A stretch of 8,941 nucleotides of DNA, taken from positions 1 through 8,941 of the forward strand of contig JAPLWZ010000085.1 in the NCBI GenBank assembly GCA_026396335.1, in the 5' to 3' direction. The DNA is from Microcaldota archaeon. GTDB lineage: Archaea > Micrarchaeota > Micrarchaeia > Anstonellales > Anstonellaceae. The translations under genes were made by a program, and so were the position numbers. The notes under the pieces were generated by a model. That model made no database searches, was not told where the DNA came from, and was given only the letters and a program-made list of their open reading frames with translations. Shown in pieces: positions 1-6,531 of this stretch (its first letter is position 1; every line of letters starts with the position of its first letter).

Positions 1-1
1 C

Positions 2-994
2 AGCCTGAAAAACGGACGGCACACAATCGGAAATCTGCCCCGGTCGCCTGGCAAGTACGCGCAACTGAAGGGAAATCTCCTGCAGCAGATGGCAGATGAA
101 CTGAAGAGCAAGAAGCGCATCGCGTCTCTTGTGGAAATAGCGGGCAAAAGCAAGATGGAGATGCCGAAAGAATTCTCCGGTTGGCGGGCTGTAAAAGAAA
201 CCGTCATGCCAACTGACAAAAAGCCGATTGAATTGGCATTTTCCAAAACCTATTCACTTCTCCTTGGCGCTGCTCCAAAGGGCAGCATGGATGATTATTC
301 TGAATGGCTCCTCCGGCACACGCAGCGGCGCGAGAAGTGCTTTTCCTGTGCAAGTGGTAAGGCAGTGCACAGTCGCGACTATTGCAATTACTTCTCCCTT
401 CCCAAGGACAGGCTGCTCACGTTCCCGGAATCATTGCAGCTTGGCGGCAGCCTGAAGCTGCCTGAGCAGGACGTGGCAGCGCTCAGCATGGCAAGCGCAC
501 ACAAACAAATCGGGAAAATAGCCTTTTTCGCATCCGAATATCTTGACGGCACAAATGCAAACCTGATAGAGTGCGCAACCTCCTCAGACTCCAACAACTG
601 CTATCGAACAGAGCCTGCAATATATGCAAAATATTGCGGCTACACCTTCTGGCCGCGAAGCACAGCGTACGCATTCGGCTGCGACTCGCTCCTTGACTCG
701 GAATTCTGCATCAACTGTTACCATTCGGTGAAGCTCAAGCGCTGCTTTGATATGGATTCCTGCCGCGACTGCTCGGATTCATACTTCTGCCACAACGCGG
801 AAAACTGCCGCGACTGCATGTTCTGCTTCAACGTGAAAAACCTCCATTATGCAATCGGAAACGTAGAAGTCGGGCGCGAAAAATTCATGGAAGCAAAAGC
901 CCTACTGCTTCAGTGGATCAACTCATCGCTCTCCTCATCGCACGACCTTAAAACCGACATTTATAACGTTGGCTGCGCAAAAAAGAAACGATAA
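2..994 (+). CDS. Cys-rich 12-residue-repeat (solenoid-like) protein, paralogue 1, 5' end outside window
   Basis: I do not recognise a named family. The frame is open from base 2, and residues encoded before the first ATG (89) match the end of the N-terminal module of the two downstream paralogues (a GN dipeptide, then P...KYAQLK and a helical tail ending LVEIAGK, compare LLESAG and LIEKAS). The ATG at 89 is therefore internal and the gene starts upstream of the window. The visible part is the end of module 1 plus all of module 2: a helical segment starting IELAFSKTYSLLLG, a linker with CFSC, then about nine 12-residue repeats (536-859), a conserved cap (CFNVKNLHYAIGN), a helical tail, and the C-terminal motif LKTDIYNVG followed by a basic end. 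All 13 repeat cysteines lie in one three-residue phase. There is no membrane segment. It is followed after 1 nt by paralogue 2, so the two are probably one operon. The function is unknown; a structural, redox or metal-holding role is possible. Confidence 0.85.
   Translation, partial: SLKNGRHTIGNLPRSPGKYAQLKGNLLQQMADELKSKKRIASLVEIAGKSKMEMPKEFSGWRAVKETVMPTDKKPIELAFSKTYSLLLGAAPKGSMDDYSEWLLRHTQRREKCFSCASGKAVHSRDYCNYFSLPKDRLLTFPESLQLGGSLKLPEQDVAALSMASAHKQIGKIAFFASEYLDGTNANLIECATSSDSNNCYRTEPAIYAKYCGYTFWPRSTAYAFGCDSLLDSEFCINCYHSVKLKRCFDMDSCRDCSDSYFCHNAENCRDCMFCFNVKNLHYAIGNVEVGREKFMEAKALLLQWINSSLSSSHDLKTDIYNVGCAKKKR
536..859 (+). repeat. Protein-level 12-residue repeats, paralogue 1, module 2 (about 9 units)
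   Basis: Counting residues from the ATG at 89, units begin at 150, 162, 174, 186, 198, 210, 222, 234 and 246. Examples are CDSLLDSEFCIN, CYHSVKLKRCFD and CHNAENCRDCMF. Within each unit, positions 1, 4, 7 and 10 are mostly Cys, Ser, Ala or an aliphatic residue, and the intervening positions are polar or aromatic. Every cysteine here (162, 171, 183, 198, 207, 210, 219, 225, 228, 234, 240, 243, 246) is divisible by three. The repeat is in the protein; the DNA copies are diverged. Confidence 0.8.
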
Positions 995-995
995 G

Positions 996-2630
996 ATGGC
1001 TTCTGAAACATACGCGCACCTCAACAAGGCATGGAAGAGCACCTGCAAAGTGCTTCTTGGCGGCGAAGTGGGCGACATGGCGCGATATGAAAACTACTTA
1101 TCGCGATATTCTGAAATGGTGGTGCCGAAAAAATCCAGCCAATCCGGCAAAGAAGCCTACTTTTCCACTAACGATTATTTGCCAGGCGCGAAATTCATAA
1201 GCCAGGACGAGTTAAGCGATTACCAGAAGAAAATTGCAACCTTCAAATTGGATATAAACACGCTAAAGGACCTTGATTCGATAAGCACTGCTGCAGATGA
1301 GGTCGCAGATTACTGCGGGGACGCAGTGCTTGGCAACTCGCAAAACGTGGAAGCATCCAACCGCTGCTTCAATTCGGTGAACGTTTACCGCTCGCAGGAA
1401 ATATACGATAGCAAATACGTCGCATTCTCATCTGTCGCAAGGTCTGCGGAATTCCTGTTCGGCTCAAACGGGATTGGTGAAACGCGCTTTGGGATAAGGA
1501 ATTTCAACACGTACCAGAATACCCGCTGCTTTGAATGCGATGTGATCTACAACTCCACTGACTGTTATTATGTCGCAACATCTGGCGACTGCACCCACTG
1601 CTTTTTCTCTTTCAACCAAAGGAACACGAGCTATTGCATAGGAAACAGGCGTCTGCCAAAAGATCAGTACCTCAAGCTGCGTGATGCGCTCCTTGAGCAG
1701 GTGCGAAGCGACCTTGAGGGGAAGAAAGATGCGCCTGGGATAATCGGATTATTGGAAAGCGCGGGCAACGCACGATCAGGGAGCATTAGTGCAGTCCGGC
1801 TGCAGCACGGGAAGAAAAGCAGCGCCACCCGCATACAGCCGAACGTGCCCTCGCCAGTGTTGGACGCATCTTTTGCAGAGACGGCTCACATACTGCTCGG
1901 GAAAAGGCTCGGGCCGCTAATCGACTACCGCAACTGGCTTTACAACCACGTCTCCCAGCTCATTTCCGTGCCTTCCGCAATAAACGGGAAAGCAGTGTAT
2001 GCAGAGCCGCTGAAATACAACTTGGTTGAAGGTGCGCAAAAAACCTTTGTCAAGCTGGGCGAGTCATTCAAGATTGCAGATGAAAAAATAAGCGAGGAGG
2101 AACTTGGAAAGCTCAGCATAGAAAACGCGGCACAAGTGCTTGAGAAAATAGTCTATTTCACGCCAGAAGCCGAAGTCGGCACCAACATAAACGTGTCTGC
2201 CTGCGCAGCTTACGGCTACGCCATCAATGCGCTTGAGTGCTGGTGGCCGGTGAAAACGAAAAACGCAGCATACTGCGGCTGGTCGCGCGAGTCGGAAAAC
2301 ACATACGGCTGCTCGATAATATTCTCCTCGAAATTCTGCATAAAATGCTTCAACTCGGTAAACCTGAACCGCTGCTTTGAGGTAAGCGACTCCAATTCAT
2401 GTACAGACTGCTACTTCTGCCATAACTGTGAGAACTGCCACGATTCGATGTTCTGTTTCAACGCAAAGAACCTGCGCTACGCGGTGTGCAATGTTGAAGT
2501 CGGCAAGGGAGAATACTCGCGCATCATAAAGCTGCTGCTGGACGGCATCAATGCGAAGCTTGAGAAGAACAAGTCCCTTGAGTACGGGATTTATGATATT
2601 TCTGGCAAAGCGAAGGCGAAGAAAAAGTAA
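996..2630 (+). CDS. Cys-rich 12-residue-repeat (solenoid-like) protein, paralogue 2
   Basis: A complete 544-residue protein of unrecognised family. I chose the ATG at 996, 1 nt after the previous stop, because the protein then begins MASETYAHLNKAWKSTC and its KAW+STC+VL motif aligns with paralogue 3 close to both N-termini. A TTG at 969 would only add nine residues overlapping the upstream gene. No Shine-Dalgarno is evident, so translational coupling is likely. The layout is: helical segment 10-38, linker, repeats 106-225, helical tail to about 256, low-complexity linker 257-286, then a second copy (helical 288-318, repeats 391-498, tail to 533). It has 23 cysteines. In the second repeat block they recur at 403, 415, 427, 439, 451, 475 and 487, exactly multiples of 12 apart, with further Cys at 448, 460, 469, 472, 478 and 481. 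It ends in IYDISGKAKAKKK, similar in character to the ends of its paralogues. It has no signal peptide or membrane segment. The role is unknown. Confidence 0.93.
   Translation: MASETYAHLNKAWKSTCKVLLGGEVGDMARYENYLSRYSEMVVPKKSSQSGKEAYFSTNDYLPGAKFISQDELSDYQKKIATFKLDINTLKDLDSISTAADEVADYCGDAVLGNSQNVEASNRCFNSVNVYRSQEIYDSKYVAFSSVARSAEFLFGSNGIGETRFGIRNFNTYQNTRCFECDVIYNSTDCYYVATSGDCTHCFFSFNQRNTSYCIGNRRLPKDQYLKLRDALLEQVRSDLEGKKDAPGIIGLLESAGNARSGSISAVRLQHGKKSSATRIQPNVPSPVLDASFAETAHILLGKRLGPLIDYRNWLYNHVSQLISVPSAINGKAVYAEPLKYNLVEGAQKTFVKLGESFKIADEKISEEELGKLSIENAAQVLEKIVYFTPEAEVGTNINVSACAAYGYAINALECWWPVKTKNAAYCGWSRESENTYGCSIIFSSKFCIKCFNSVNLNRCFEVSDSNSCTDCYFCHNCENCHDSMFCFNAKNLRYAVCNVEVGKGEYSRIIKLLLDGINAKLEKNKSLEYGIYDISGKAKAKKK
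1311..1670 (+). repeat. Protein-level 12-residue repeats, paralogue 2, module 1 (about 10 units)
   Basis: Units begin at residues 106, 118, 130, 142, 154, 166, 178, 190, 202 and 214, the last being the cap. The first half is Cys-poor and reads like a beta-helix (VEASNRCFNSVN, VYRSQEIYDSKY, VAFSSVARSAEF), with Val, Ser, Ile and Ser at positions 1, 4, 7 and 10. The second half replaces these with Cys at 178, 181, 190, 199, 202 and 214. Units around 154-177 are the least regular. Confidence 0.72.
2166..2489 (+). repeat. Protein-level 12-residue repeats, paralogue 2, module 2 (9 units)
   Basis: Units begin at residues 391, 403, 415, 427, 439, 451, 463, 475 and 487. Seven of the nine start with Cys. 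Typical units are CSIIFSSKFCIK, CFNSVNLNRCFE and CHNCENCHDSMF. Between 469 and 481 a Cys occurs every third residue. This is the clearest copy of the repeat in the window. Only C498 of 14 cysteines is out of phase. Confidence 0.82.
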
Positions 2631-2643
2631 TTATCTTTTTTTT
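2622..2643. terminator. Oligo-T tracts at the zero-gap convergent junction
   Basis: The forward strand has T8 at 2636-2643, six bases after the stop of paralogue 2, and further T-runs (TTTT at 2652-2655) behind it. The reverse strand has T5 (complement of A5 at 2622-2626) just past the ATPase stop. Archaeal polymerase terminates on oligo-T, so each tract probably ends the gene on its own strand. Both tracts are the complement of lysine codons in the opposing gene's basic C-terminus. No hairpin is needed or seen. Confidence 0.5.
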
Positions 2644-4847
2644 GCTTTGCCTTTTGTTTTCGCAGCTGGCTTCTTTGATGCTGCAGCACTCGCCTTTGAT
2701 TTGGAAATAGAAACTGGCGCAGCGCCCTGTTTTGCATACTTTCCAATGCGAAGCTCCTTCATCTTCTTCAGGACCGGGCTCTTTTCTTCGGGCTCTTCCT
2801 CTTCTGCTGGCGCCTCTGGCTCTTCTTCCCTGTCAAGTTCTTTCTCCTCTGCGGTTTCTTCTTTTTCTTCAGGCTCAAACGAGTGCTTTATTTCGTACTT
2901 GAATGACTTGGATTTTTTCTCGCCCTTTTCTTCTTCCTCTTCAGGCTCGGAAGCGTGTTCCTCCTCTTCCGGTTCCTGTGCGGGTTCTTTCTCTTCCTTT
3001 TCGTACATGAGTCCTGTTTCAGACTTATGGAAGTCATCCATCGGCGCGCGGGGTTTTGCAGCTGCCACATTTTTCTTTTCCGGCTCAGGCTCAACCTGCG
3101 CCATGCCGCCGCGATGCGCCCGCGTCTCAGGGGCTACTGATGTTGTCTGCGAAGGCGCGTACTGCGCAGAGTCTCCCATGCCTGCCCTGTCCGGGTCCTC
3201 AACTTCCCTGTGCACTGTTTCTGTGTAGCCGTATTTCGATGTATCCACCACTCTCAATTTCATGGGCAGAAGGTAAGTTTTGCCATCGAACAGCCTCACA
3301 ATGCACTCGCGTTGGTGAAGCCTCACAAACATTTCCTTCTTGGATTCCTCAAGTTCGGTCTGCGTGCGGTTCTTCTTGAAGAATTCCTCTATTTTGATTT
3401 CCATGATTGATGAAATCGAGGTCGCATCCTGGCGAGCGAGCTTGAACGCGACAATATTCCTCACATTGCCGATGATTGAATCGTACACTTCCTTGCTCAA
3501 TTGATTCAGGTACTGCGCGGAAAGGTAAAGGTACAGGTTGTATTTCCTTGTTTCAATCAGGATGTCCTTCGCCACCTTGTTCTCCACCCTCGGGAATTCA
3601 TCAATTGCCAAAATAGTCGGCTTGTCCTGCAGCTGCCCGGTAATTCCGAAGAAGTGCGGGTCAAACGAAAGTATGACCACGCGGTTCTTTCTGAGAACAT
3701 CAATCAGGCTCTCTTTTTTCATTGTCTTGCCAAGGTACAACTGGTACTCGCCCACGAAGTTCAGTATGGGCAGCACTGCGTCATTGAAGTGGTGTAAGTA
3801 AATGTCGTTGAATTCCTCGTCAAAGAAGCGCTTCACTTCATCGTTTTCGCAGCCGCCCACGAATTCCGCGCGCGCAGCAGAATCAGTAAGCAGCATGCTG
3901 ATATTTGTGAGCGTTAACTTGTCTATCTCAGTGAGCAGGTGAACTGAATAGAACAGCACCCTCTCAGAGTACTTGTTCTCCTGCCCAATTGAAGACGCAA
4001 TCAGCTGCGCAATGAGCTGCGTGAGAAGGGGCGTTTTCTGCCCGCCCATCTCGAGCGGCTCCACGTAATTATCCACGAAGTTGACGACCTTTTTGCCAGG
4101 CATCATCTTCGCGAACTCGCCGTGCGGGTCAAGTATGAGCATCCTCACATTGTCCTTGTGCAATTCCTCAATGGCGCGGAGCATCACGTACATTCCCTTG
4201 GATTTGCCCGTGCCTGAAGCGCCCACTATGATTGAGTGCTGGTAAGCGTCAAAGTTGTCCGGGCCAAGAGTCATTCCCGTGTCCTCGAATATCGGGTAGC
4301 GGCTTGTAGTGGACATTTTCTTTGGGATGGGCTCGAGAAGCTCAATGTAAACTGCCGGGTTTTTCTCAAGGTCAATCACAAAGAATTTCGGAGGGTTTGG
4401 CACCAGAATGAGTGATTTTTTCCCGTGCTCATCAGTTGCAGTTCCAACGCCGAACGTCAGCCCGAGTATCCTGCTTGTGTACATATGAAGCTCAGTAATA
4501 CTCTCCTTAAGCATGAAGTCAAGGAAGTCATGTGACCCGCCAAGTATGTAAAATCTCGGCGGGATGGAAAACTTGCCCTTCAGCTCAGTAAAATCAAGCG
4601 CTTCTGAAAACCGGTAGGGGAAAACGAGCGCGGAAAGCGACTGCATGTTCTTCTTGTCCTTCACGTAGAAGCGCATGGTGTTGTTCTGCCTGTTCACAAT
4701 GAGCTTGAGGAAGTTCGGGGAAAAGAAACTGGAAAAGTCAAGGAAGCCAAACAGCGGCAGGCGTGCGCGCACCACCTGATTGAACAGGTTCCTCACGTCC
4801 TCCTGCTTGATTTTTTCAGAGTAAAGATGGACTTCGCGCACTTTCAT
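2631..4847 (-). CDS. HerA/VirB4/TraG-like P-loop ATPase with long charged C-terminal tail
   Basis: This is a probable ATP-driven translocase of the FtsK-HerA superfamily, closest in motif style to VirB4/TraG (type IV secretion-like) proteins. The ATG at 4847 (738 residues) is preceded by GAGG seven bases upstream. A GTG at 4886 would lie next to the TATA box, upstream of the expected transcript start. Walker A is GASGTGKS (209-216), followed by the HerA-type motif ILDPHGEF (238-245), Walker B ILAIDEF (412-418), ETRKYNL (432-438) and SAQYLNQL (443-450). An N-terminal domain (1 to about 185) precedes the ATPase. From about residue 550 the chain is low complexity: Pro/Ala-rich, then Glu-rich (about 616-689), then Lys/Ala-rich to the end. 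The segment between LSFDPHFFG and Walker B is only about 10 residues, apparently shorter than in VirB4/TraG relatives as I remember them. There is no membrane helix. It is embedded between Cys-rich paralogues in the opposite orientation. The substrate (DNA or protein) cannot be told. Confidence 0.88.
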   Translation of the reverse strand: MKVREVHLYSEKIKQEDVRNLFNQVVRARLPLFGFLDFSSFFSPNFLKLIVNRQNNTMRFYVKDKKNMQSLSALVFPYRFSEALDFTELKGKFSIPPRFYILGGSHDFLDFMLKESITELHMYTSRILGLTFGVGTATDEHGKKSLILVPNPPKFFVIDLEKNPAVYIELLEPIPKKMSTTSRYPIFEDTGMTLGPDNFDAYQHSIIVGASGTGKSKGMYVMLRAIEELHKDNVRMLILDPHGEFAKMMPGKKVVNFVDNYVEPLEMGGQKTPLLTQLIAQLIASSIGQENKYSERVLFYSVHLLTEIDKLTLTNISMLLTDSAARAEFVGGCENDEVKRFFDEEFNDIYLHHFNDAVLPILNFVGEYQLYLGKTMKKESLIDVLRKNRVVILSFDPHFFGITGQLQDKPTILAIDEFPRVENKVAKDILIETRKYNLYLYLSAQYLNQLSKEVYDSIIGNVRNIVAFKLARQDATSISSIMEIKIEEFFKKNRTQTELEESKKEMFVRLHQRECIVRLFDGKTYLLPMKLRVVDTSKYGYTETVHREVEDPDRAGMGDSAQYAPSQTTSVAPETRAHRGGMAQVEPEPEKKNVAAAKPRAPMDDFHKSETGLMYEKEEKEPAQEPEEEEHASEPEEEEEKGEKKSKSFKYEIKHSFEPEEKEETAEEKELDREEEPEAPAEEEEPEEKSPVLKKMKELRIGKYAKQGAAPVSISKSKASAAASKKPAAKTKGKAKKR

Positions 4848-4854
4848 ATTATTG

Positions 4855-4858
4855 CCTC
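4855..4858 (-). promoter_or_regulatory. Shine-Dalgarno (GAGG) of the ATPase gene
   Basis: Reverse-strand GAGG, seven bases before the ATG at 4847. It decides the start against the in-frame GTG at 4886, which has no such site. Confidence 0.6.
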
Positions 4859-4887
4859 GCTTGTATGTCGTAGATTTGCTTTGCACC

Positions 4888-4895
4888 TTTTAAAA
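4888..4895. promoter_or_regulatory. Palindromic TATA box TTTTAAAA, possibly shared by divergent genes
   Basis: The 76 bases between the two divergent starts contain one perfect palindrome, TTTTAAAA. Read forward, a TATA centre at 4891-4892 puts transcription start near 4918, a few bases before the ATG at 4924 of paralogue 3. That gene has no Shine-Dalgarno, as expected for a leaderless transcript. Read in reverse, transcription would start near 4865, giving the ATPase a leader of about 18 nt that carries its GAGG. BRE elements could not be judged with confidence. Confidence 0.6.
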
Positions 4896-4923
4896 CTCTA
4901 TCTGGCATATTCTCTCCGATAGC

Positions 4924-6531
4924 ATGGCTCCACCCGCGCAGGCACCCGATCCGCTCGACAAGGCATGGCGCTCAACCTGCAGGGTGCTTTTCGGAAGCGA
5001 AGTGGGCCCGCTTTCCGACTTTGAAGAATGGCTTTCCGAATATGATGAAAAAATCCGCACTGAGAAGTCCGCGCTGTCAGGAAAATCAGTTTCATTTTCC
5101 CAGAATGAATACAATAAGGGCGCGCGTTTCATCACATTTGACGAGGTTGATTTGGGGAAAAAGTTCCAGCCCCTATCGATAAACGAAGTAAAGGACATTG
5201 ACAGCATTGTGTCCGCAGTGCAGGAGCGGATTTTCTACACGGGCAACGTAATCCTCGGGCATTCAAGCAGCGTGGAAAACTCGAGCAACGTAGTTAACAG
5301 CCACTACGTGAAAAGCTCAACAGTAATCAGCGATTGCAAGTACATTGCCTGCTCCCGCTATGTCAAATACTCGGAATGCTGTTTCGGGCTTCTTGGCGCA
5401 GAGAAGAACACGCACGTGGTGCGCACCACCGGAAGCGAGCTGAAACGCTGTTTCGAGTGCAACATGGCAGAGCTCCTGTCCGACTGCTACTACTGCGCAA
5501 AAGTGCAGAACAGCCACGACTGTTTCTTCTGCTTCGGCACGCACAACTCCGCCTACCAAATAGGGAATACGCCTCTTCCAAAAGACAAGTATGCAGCAAT
5601 AAAGGCAAAGCTCTGTGGCGAAATAGCGGAAAAACTGAAAAAAGACAAGCGCATATTCTCCCTTCTCACGCTTATTGAAAAGGCGTCATCGCACGCGGTT
5701 GACAAGCGCCTGAAGTTCGAGCCTGAGCCGCAACAGAAGTTTGATGGCAGCCCGATTGAGACGGCATTCAGCAAGACAATGAGCATACTTTTTGGGCGCA
5801 TTCTACAAGGCATAGGCAACTACTCAAAATTCCTGCAAAAGCATATACCTCCTAATATGGAATTCAAGTCCCCTTTGAGCAACAGGCCCTCAATTGCCTG
5901 CAACTACCGCATCCACCTGCTGAAAAAGTTCAAATTCGGCTCTCGCATGCCTGCAGAAGAGGAGATGATCTGGGTTGGCAAGAACAGCGGGCTAACCGAC
6001 TTAAGCGGCGAAATTTCCATGGATTTGGGCGAACTGGTTGAGCGCCTGCACCCTGTGGCGTATACAAACCTTGACAAAGTCGCAGGCAACAACAGGAACT
6101 TTACGCGCGCCCCAGTCATGATAGACGCACAGGATTGCATGGATGGTGCAGCATACATTCGCTCGAAAAAATGCGCGTACTGCTTCTGGGCTTCGGGCAC
6201 GGAGGCATCGTTCGGTTCATACGTGAGCCTCGATTCATCATTTGTAATGAAGAACTTCTACTGCGAGAAGATGCAGCGCGCGTTTGAGTGCGACGGCTGC
6301 AATGGCTGCGCTGACGCCTATTACCTGCACAACTGCGAAAACGTGCGGGAGAGCATGTTCTGTTTCAACGCAAAGAACCTCTCTTACGCAATCGGGAATG
6401 CAGCGCTGCCGCCCGACAAGTACAGGGGCATCAAAAAGGCAGTGGTAGCGCAACTTGCCGACGAGCTTGAGCGGAATCACGACATAAAACTGGACATATT
6501 CAACATTGGCGCGGCAGGGAAGAGGGGCTAG
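4924..6531 (+). CDS. Cys-rich 12-residue-repeat (solenoid-like) protein, paralogue 3
   Basis: A complete 535-residue protein with the same two-module layout as paralogue 2: helical motif LDKAWRSTCRVLFGSEVG (11-28), repeats 107-214, helical tail to about 255, linker, second helical motif IETAFSKTMSILFGRIL (278-294), repeats 384-491 and a tail ending IKLDIFNIG plus a short basic end. The start is the ATG at 4924, about 30 bases after a TATA box and without a Shine-Dalgarno, so it is probably leaderless. Its second repeat block is poorer in Cys (9, against 14 in paralogue 2). For example, DAYYLHNCENVRESMFCF stands where paralogue 2 has DCYFCHNCENCHDSMFCF, yet all nine remain in phase (405, 417, 420, 447, 456, 459, 462, 471, 480). 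This fits Cys being exchangeable for other core residues rather than each being catalytic. It has no signal peptide or membrane segment. The function is unknown. Confidence 0.93.
   Translation: MAPPAQAPDPLDKAWRSTCRVLFGSEVGPLSDFEEWLSEYDEKIRTEKSALSGKSVSFSQNEYNKGARFITFDEVDLGKKFQPLSINEVKDIDSIVSAVQERIFYTGNVILGHSSSVENSSNVVNSHYVKSSTVISDCKYIACSRYVKYSECCFGLLGAEKNTHVVRTTGSELKRCFECNMAELLSDCYYCAKVQNSHDCFFCFGTHNSAYQIGNTPLPKDKYAAIKAKLCGEIAEKLKKDKRIFSLLTLIEKASSHAVDKRLKFEPEPQQKFDGSPIETAFSKTMSILFGRILQGIGNYSKFLQKHIPPNMEFKSPLSNRPSIACNYRIHLLKKFKFGSRMPAEEEMIWVGKNSGLTDLSGEISMDLGELVERLHPVAYTNLDKVAGNNRNFTRAPVMIDAQDCMDGAAYIRSKKCAYCFWASGTEASFGSYVSLDSSFVMKNFYCEKMQRAFECDGCNGCADAYYLHNCENVRESMFCFNAKNLSYAIGNAALPPDKYRGIKKAVVAQLADELERNHDIKLDIFNIGAAGKRG
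5242..5565 (+). repeat. Protein-level 12-residue repeats, paralogue 3, module 1 (about 9 units)
   Basis: Units begin at residues 107, 119, 131, 143, 155, 167, 179, 191 and 203, for example NSSNVVNSHYVK, CNMAELLSDCYY and CAKVQNSHDCFF. Cys pairs 176/188/200 and 179/191/203 are each spaced by exactly 12. Eight of ten cysteines share one three-residue phase; C138 and C153 do not. Units 155-178 are the least regular, as in the equivalent place in paralogue 2. Confidence 0.72.
6073..6396 (+). repeat. Protein-level 12-residue repeats, paralogue 3, module 2 (about 9 units)
   Basis: Units begin at residues 384, 396, 408, 420, 432, 444, 456, 468 and 480, for example CDGCNGCADAYY, LHNCENVRESMF and the cap CFNAKNLSYAIG. 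They align unit by unit, without gaps, with module 2 of paralogues 1 and 2 over the last six units. Confidence 0.75.

Noticed and set aside
89..91. ATG as the start of the first gene
   Set aside because: The frame is open to the window edge and the residues before it align with the paralogues, so the gene begins upstream.
969..995. TTG at 969 as the start of paralogue 2
   Set aside because: It overlaps the end of the upstream gene and adds nine residues, while the ATG at 996 places the conserved KAW+STC motif close to the N-terminus as in paralogue 3.
2340..2460. CxxC clusters as zinc ribbons or ferredoxin-type iron-sulfur motifs
   Set aside because: The spacing is explained by a continuous 3/12-residue lattice, not paired CxxC knuckles or CxxCxxCxxxCP. 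Metal binding stays possible but is not shown.
2551..3228. Long forward open frame, very Ser- and Phe-rich
   Set aside because: It is the antisense shadow of the Glu/Lys-rich tail of the ATPase; its composition is fully explained by that tail.
3501..3797. Forward frames opposite the ATPase core
   Set aside because: They are antisense to conserved ATPase motifs, with no start signals or recognisable domains.
4848..4886. GTG at 4886 as the ATPase start, adding 13 residues
   Set aside because: It lies against the TATA box, upstream of the expected transcript start, and lacks a Shine-Dalgarno. The ATG at 4847 has GAGG at seven bases.
4890..5207. Reverse open frame at the start of paralogue 3
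   Set aside because: It is a shadow of the forward gene, whose repeats and motifs are clearly real; the protein is low-complexity Ser-rich.
2..6531. CRISPR array or mobile element as the source of the repeats
   Set aside because: The repeats are at protein level with diverged DNA, in frame throughout. No terminal inverted repeats, transposase or spacer pattern was seen.
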